Source of the DNA: an uncultured Eubacteriales bacterium
GTDB taxonomy: Bacteria > Bacillota > Clostridia > Oscillospirales > Oscillospiraceae
Assembly (NCBI GenBank): GCA_900555795.1
Contig: USMP01000103.1
Span: 1-5,750, forward strand
DNA: 5,750 bases
Direction: 5' to 3'
The notes beneath the pieces were generated by a model. The model saw only the letters and a program-made list of their open reading frames with translations. It was not told the DNA's origin and did no database searches. Below are positions 4,837-5,750 of the stretch, in pieces. Each line of letters starts with the position of its first letter. Position 1 is the first letter of the stretch. Both the position numbers and the translations under genes were made by a program.

Positions 4837-5750
4837 ATGAGCAATCCCACCCATAAGCTGCTGCGCTTCGGTTTTGGCGCCGGTGTCCAGGAGGTATCCG
4901 TCCCCGCGGCGAACCTGCTGGGGGAACTCCACGCCAACCAGGTGGAGCCGGGCCTCACCGGCGAGGCGGAGGTCCGCCGGGCCCTCAGCAATCCCATTGG
5001 CTCCCCCCGGCTGGGGGACATTGTCCGCCCCGGGGAAAAAATCGCTATCGTCACCAGCGACATCACCCGCCCCATGCCCACCCGCCAGGTGATGCCCGCC
5101 CTGCTGGACGAGTTGTACGCCGCCGGCGTGGGCAGGGAGGACATTACCCTGGTTTTCGCCCTGGGCAGCCACCGCCGCCACACCGCGGCGGAGATGGAAA
5201 AGCTGGCGGGGGAGCGGGCCTGGGCTGAGATCCGCTGCGTAGACAGCGACAGCGGGGACTGCGTCCACATGGGCGTAACCACCGCCGGCACCCCGGTGGA
5301 TGTCACCCGGGTGGTGGCCGAGGCGGACCGGCGCATCTGCCTGGGCAATATTGAGTACCACTACTTTGCCGGTTACTCCGGCGGTGTGAAGGCTATTATG
5401 CCCGGCGTCTCCACCCGGGACGCCATCCAGTCCAACCACTCCATGATGGTGCGGCCGGAGTCCTGCGCCGGAGCGCTGGACACAAACCCCCTGCGCCGGG
5501 ACATCGAGGAGGCGGGAGCCATCTGCGGCGTGGACTTTATTGTCAACGTGGTGCTCAGCGAGCACAAGGAAATCCTCCGGGCCGTGGCGGGCCACAGCGT
5601 CCAGGCCCACCGGGCGGGCTGCGCCTTTTTGGACCGGCTGTATCTCAAGGAACTGCCCCAGGGGGCGGACATTGTGCTGGTGAGCCAGGGCGGCGCCCCC
5701 AAGGACCTGAACCTGTACCAAACCCAGAAGGCTCTGGACAACGCCCGCCA
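4837..5750 (+). CDS. larA: LarA-family nickel-pincer racemase (lactate racemase-like), 3' end cut by window
   Basis: The first 304 codons of a LarA/DUF2088 protein, a family of about 420-430 residues, so roughly 70% is present. LarA enzymes use a covalently bound nickel-pincer nucleotide to racemise or epimerise 2-hydroxyacids by hydride transfer. Key residues align almost number for number with Lactiplantibacillus plantarum LarA: R78 in SDITRPMP, H112 in GSHRRHT, H175 in EYHYFAGYSGG, K185 (the pincer-attachment lysine, in GGVKAIMPG), H201 in SNH, and Q295 and K298 near the cut. An intact enzyme is therefore expected. The ATG is supported by GGAGG (4826-4830) with a 6-nt spacer. Many LarA homologues act on other 2-hydroxyacids or sugar acids, so lactate is only the default substrate. 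The cofactor genes larB, larC and larE are not in the window. The gene is divergent from lysR, its probable regulator. Confidence 0.93.
   Translation, partial: MSNPTHKLLRFGFGAGVQEVSVPAANLLGELHANQVEPGLTGEAEVRRALSNPIGSPRLGDIVRPGEKIAIVTSDITRPMPTRQVMPALLDELYAAGVGREDITLVFALGSHRRHTAAEMEKLAGERAWAEIRCVDSDSGDCVHMGVTTAGTPVDVTRVVAEADRRICLGNIEYHYFAGYSGGVKAIMPGVSTRDAIQSNHSMMVRPESCAGALDTNPLRRDIEEAGAICGVDFIVNVVLSEHKEILRAVAGHSVQAHRAGCAFLDRLYLKELPQGADIVLVSQGGAPKDLNLYQTQKALDNAR

Noticed and set aside
4663..5721. 352-codon open frame on the minus strand opposite the LarA-family gene
   Set aside because: The plus strand carries an unmistakable LarA active site over the same span; the antisense frame shows no family resemblance.
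1..5750. CRISPR arrays, tRNA or rRNA genes, prophage or transposase genes
   Set aside because: No regularly spaced repeats, no tRNA-like cloverleaf or rRNA sequence, and no transposase or integrase motif were seen on either strand.

Overview
The window reads as chromosomal DNA of a GC-rich, low-redundancy Firmicute, most likely a gut-type member of the Oscillospirales/Oscillospiraceae (Flavonifractor–Lawsonibacter–Oscillibacter neighbourhood). This is inferred from the very GC-rich codon use, strong AGGA/GGAGG ribosome binding sites, sigma-A type promoters, intrinsic terminators, and the style of the DegV, PrmA and YmfI-like proteins. No database search was possible, so the taxon is an inference.

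Layout. (1) 1-190: upstream leader with two small inverted repeats and a good promoter. (2) 191-1057 (+): a DegV/FakB-type fatty-acid-binding protein, closed by a strong intrinsic terminator. (3) 1099-1415: a gene-free stretch, mostly filled by an AT-richer block of about 250 bp with imperfect terminal inverted repeats and four stem-loops, which looks like a MITE-type non-autonomous element. Its left end supplies a perfect TATAAT. (4) 1416-2279 and 2289-2819 (+): a two-gene operon of prmA (ribosomal protein L11 methyltransferase, apparently lacking the usual first ~40 residues) and a two-TM YcxB-like membrane protein. (5) A GC-rich convergent gap with a possible two-way terminator. (6) 2913-3647 and 3701-4594 (-): a short-chain dehydrogenase/reductase carrying a YmfI/FabG signature, preceded by a LysR-type regulator. 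(7) 4595-4836: a divergent control region with two good promoters and a perfect dyad. (8) 4837-5750 (+): the first 304 codons of a LarA-family nickel-pincer racemase, cut by the window edge.

How they work together. DegV/FakB and PrmA/YcxB are housekeeping-type units. The LysR gene and the LarA-family gene form a classic divergent LTTR pair. A perfect dyad (arms GATATAG and CTATATC around seven T's) lies between the -35 and -10 of the lysR promoter and about 64 bp upstream of the predicted larA start point, where an LTTR both represses itself and activates its target. The natural inference is control of a 2-hydroxyacid racemase/epimerase by its substrate. The SDR downstream of lysR may be cotranscribed, but its sequence points as much to elongation factor P modification as to hydroxyacid metabolism.

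I did not find a clearly new multi-gene system. The most unusual signals are the structured inverted-repeat element directly abutting an N-terminally shortened prmA, and the well-formed lysR/larA control region.
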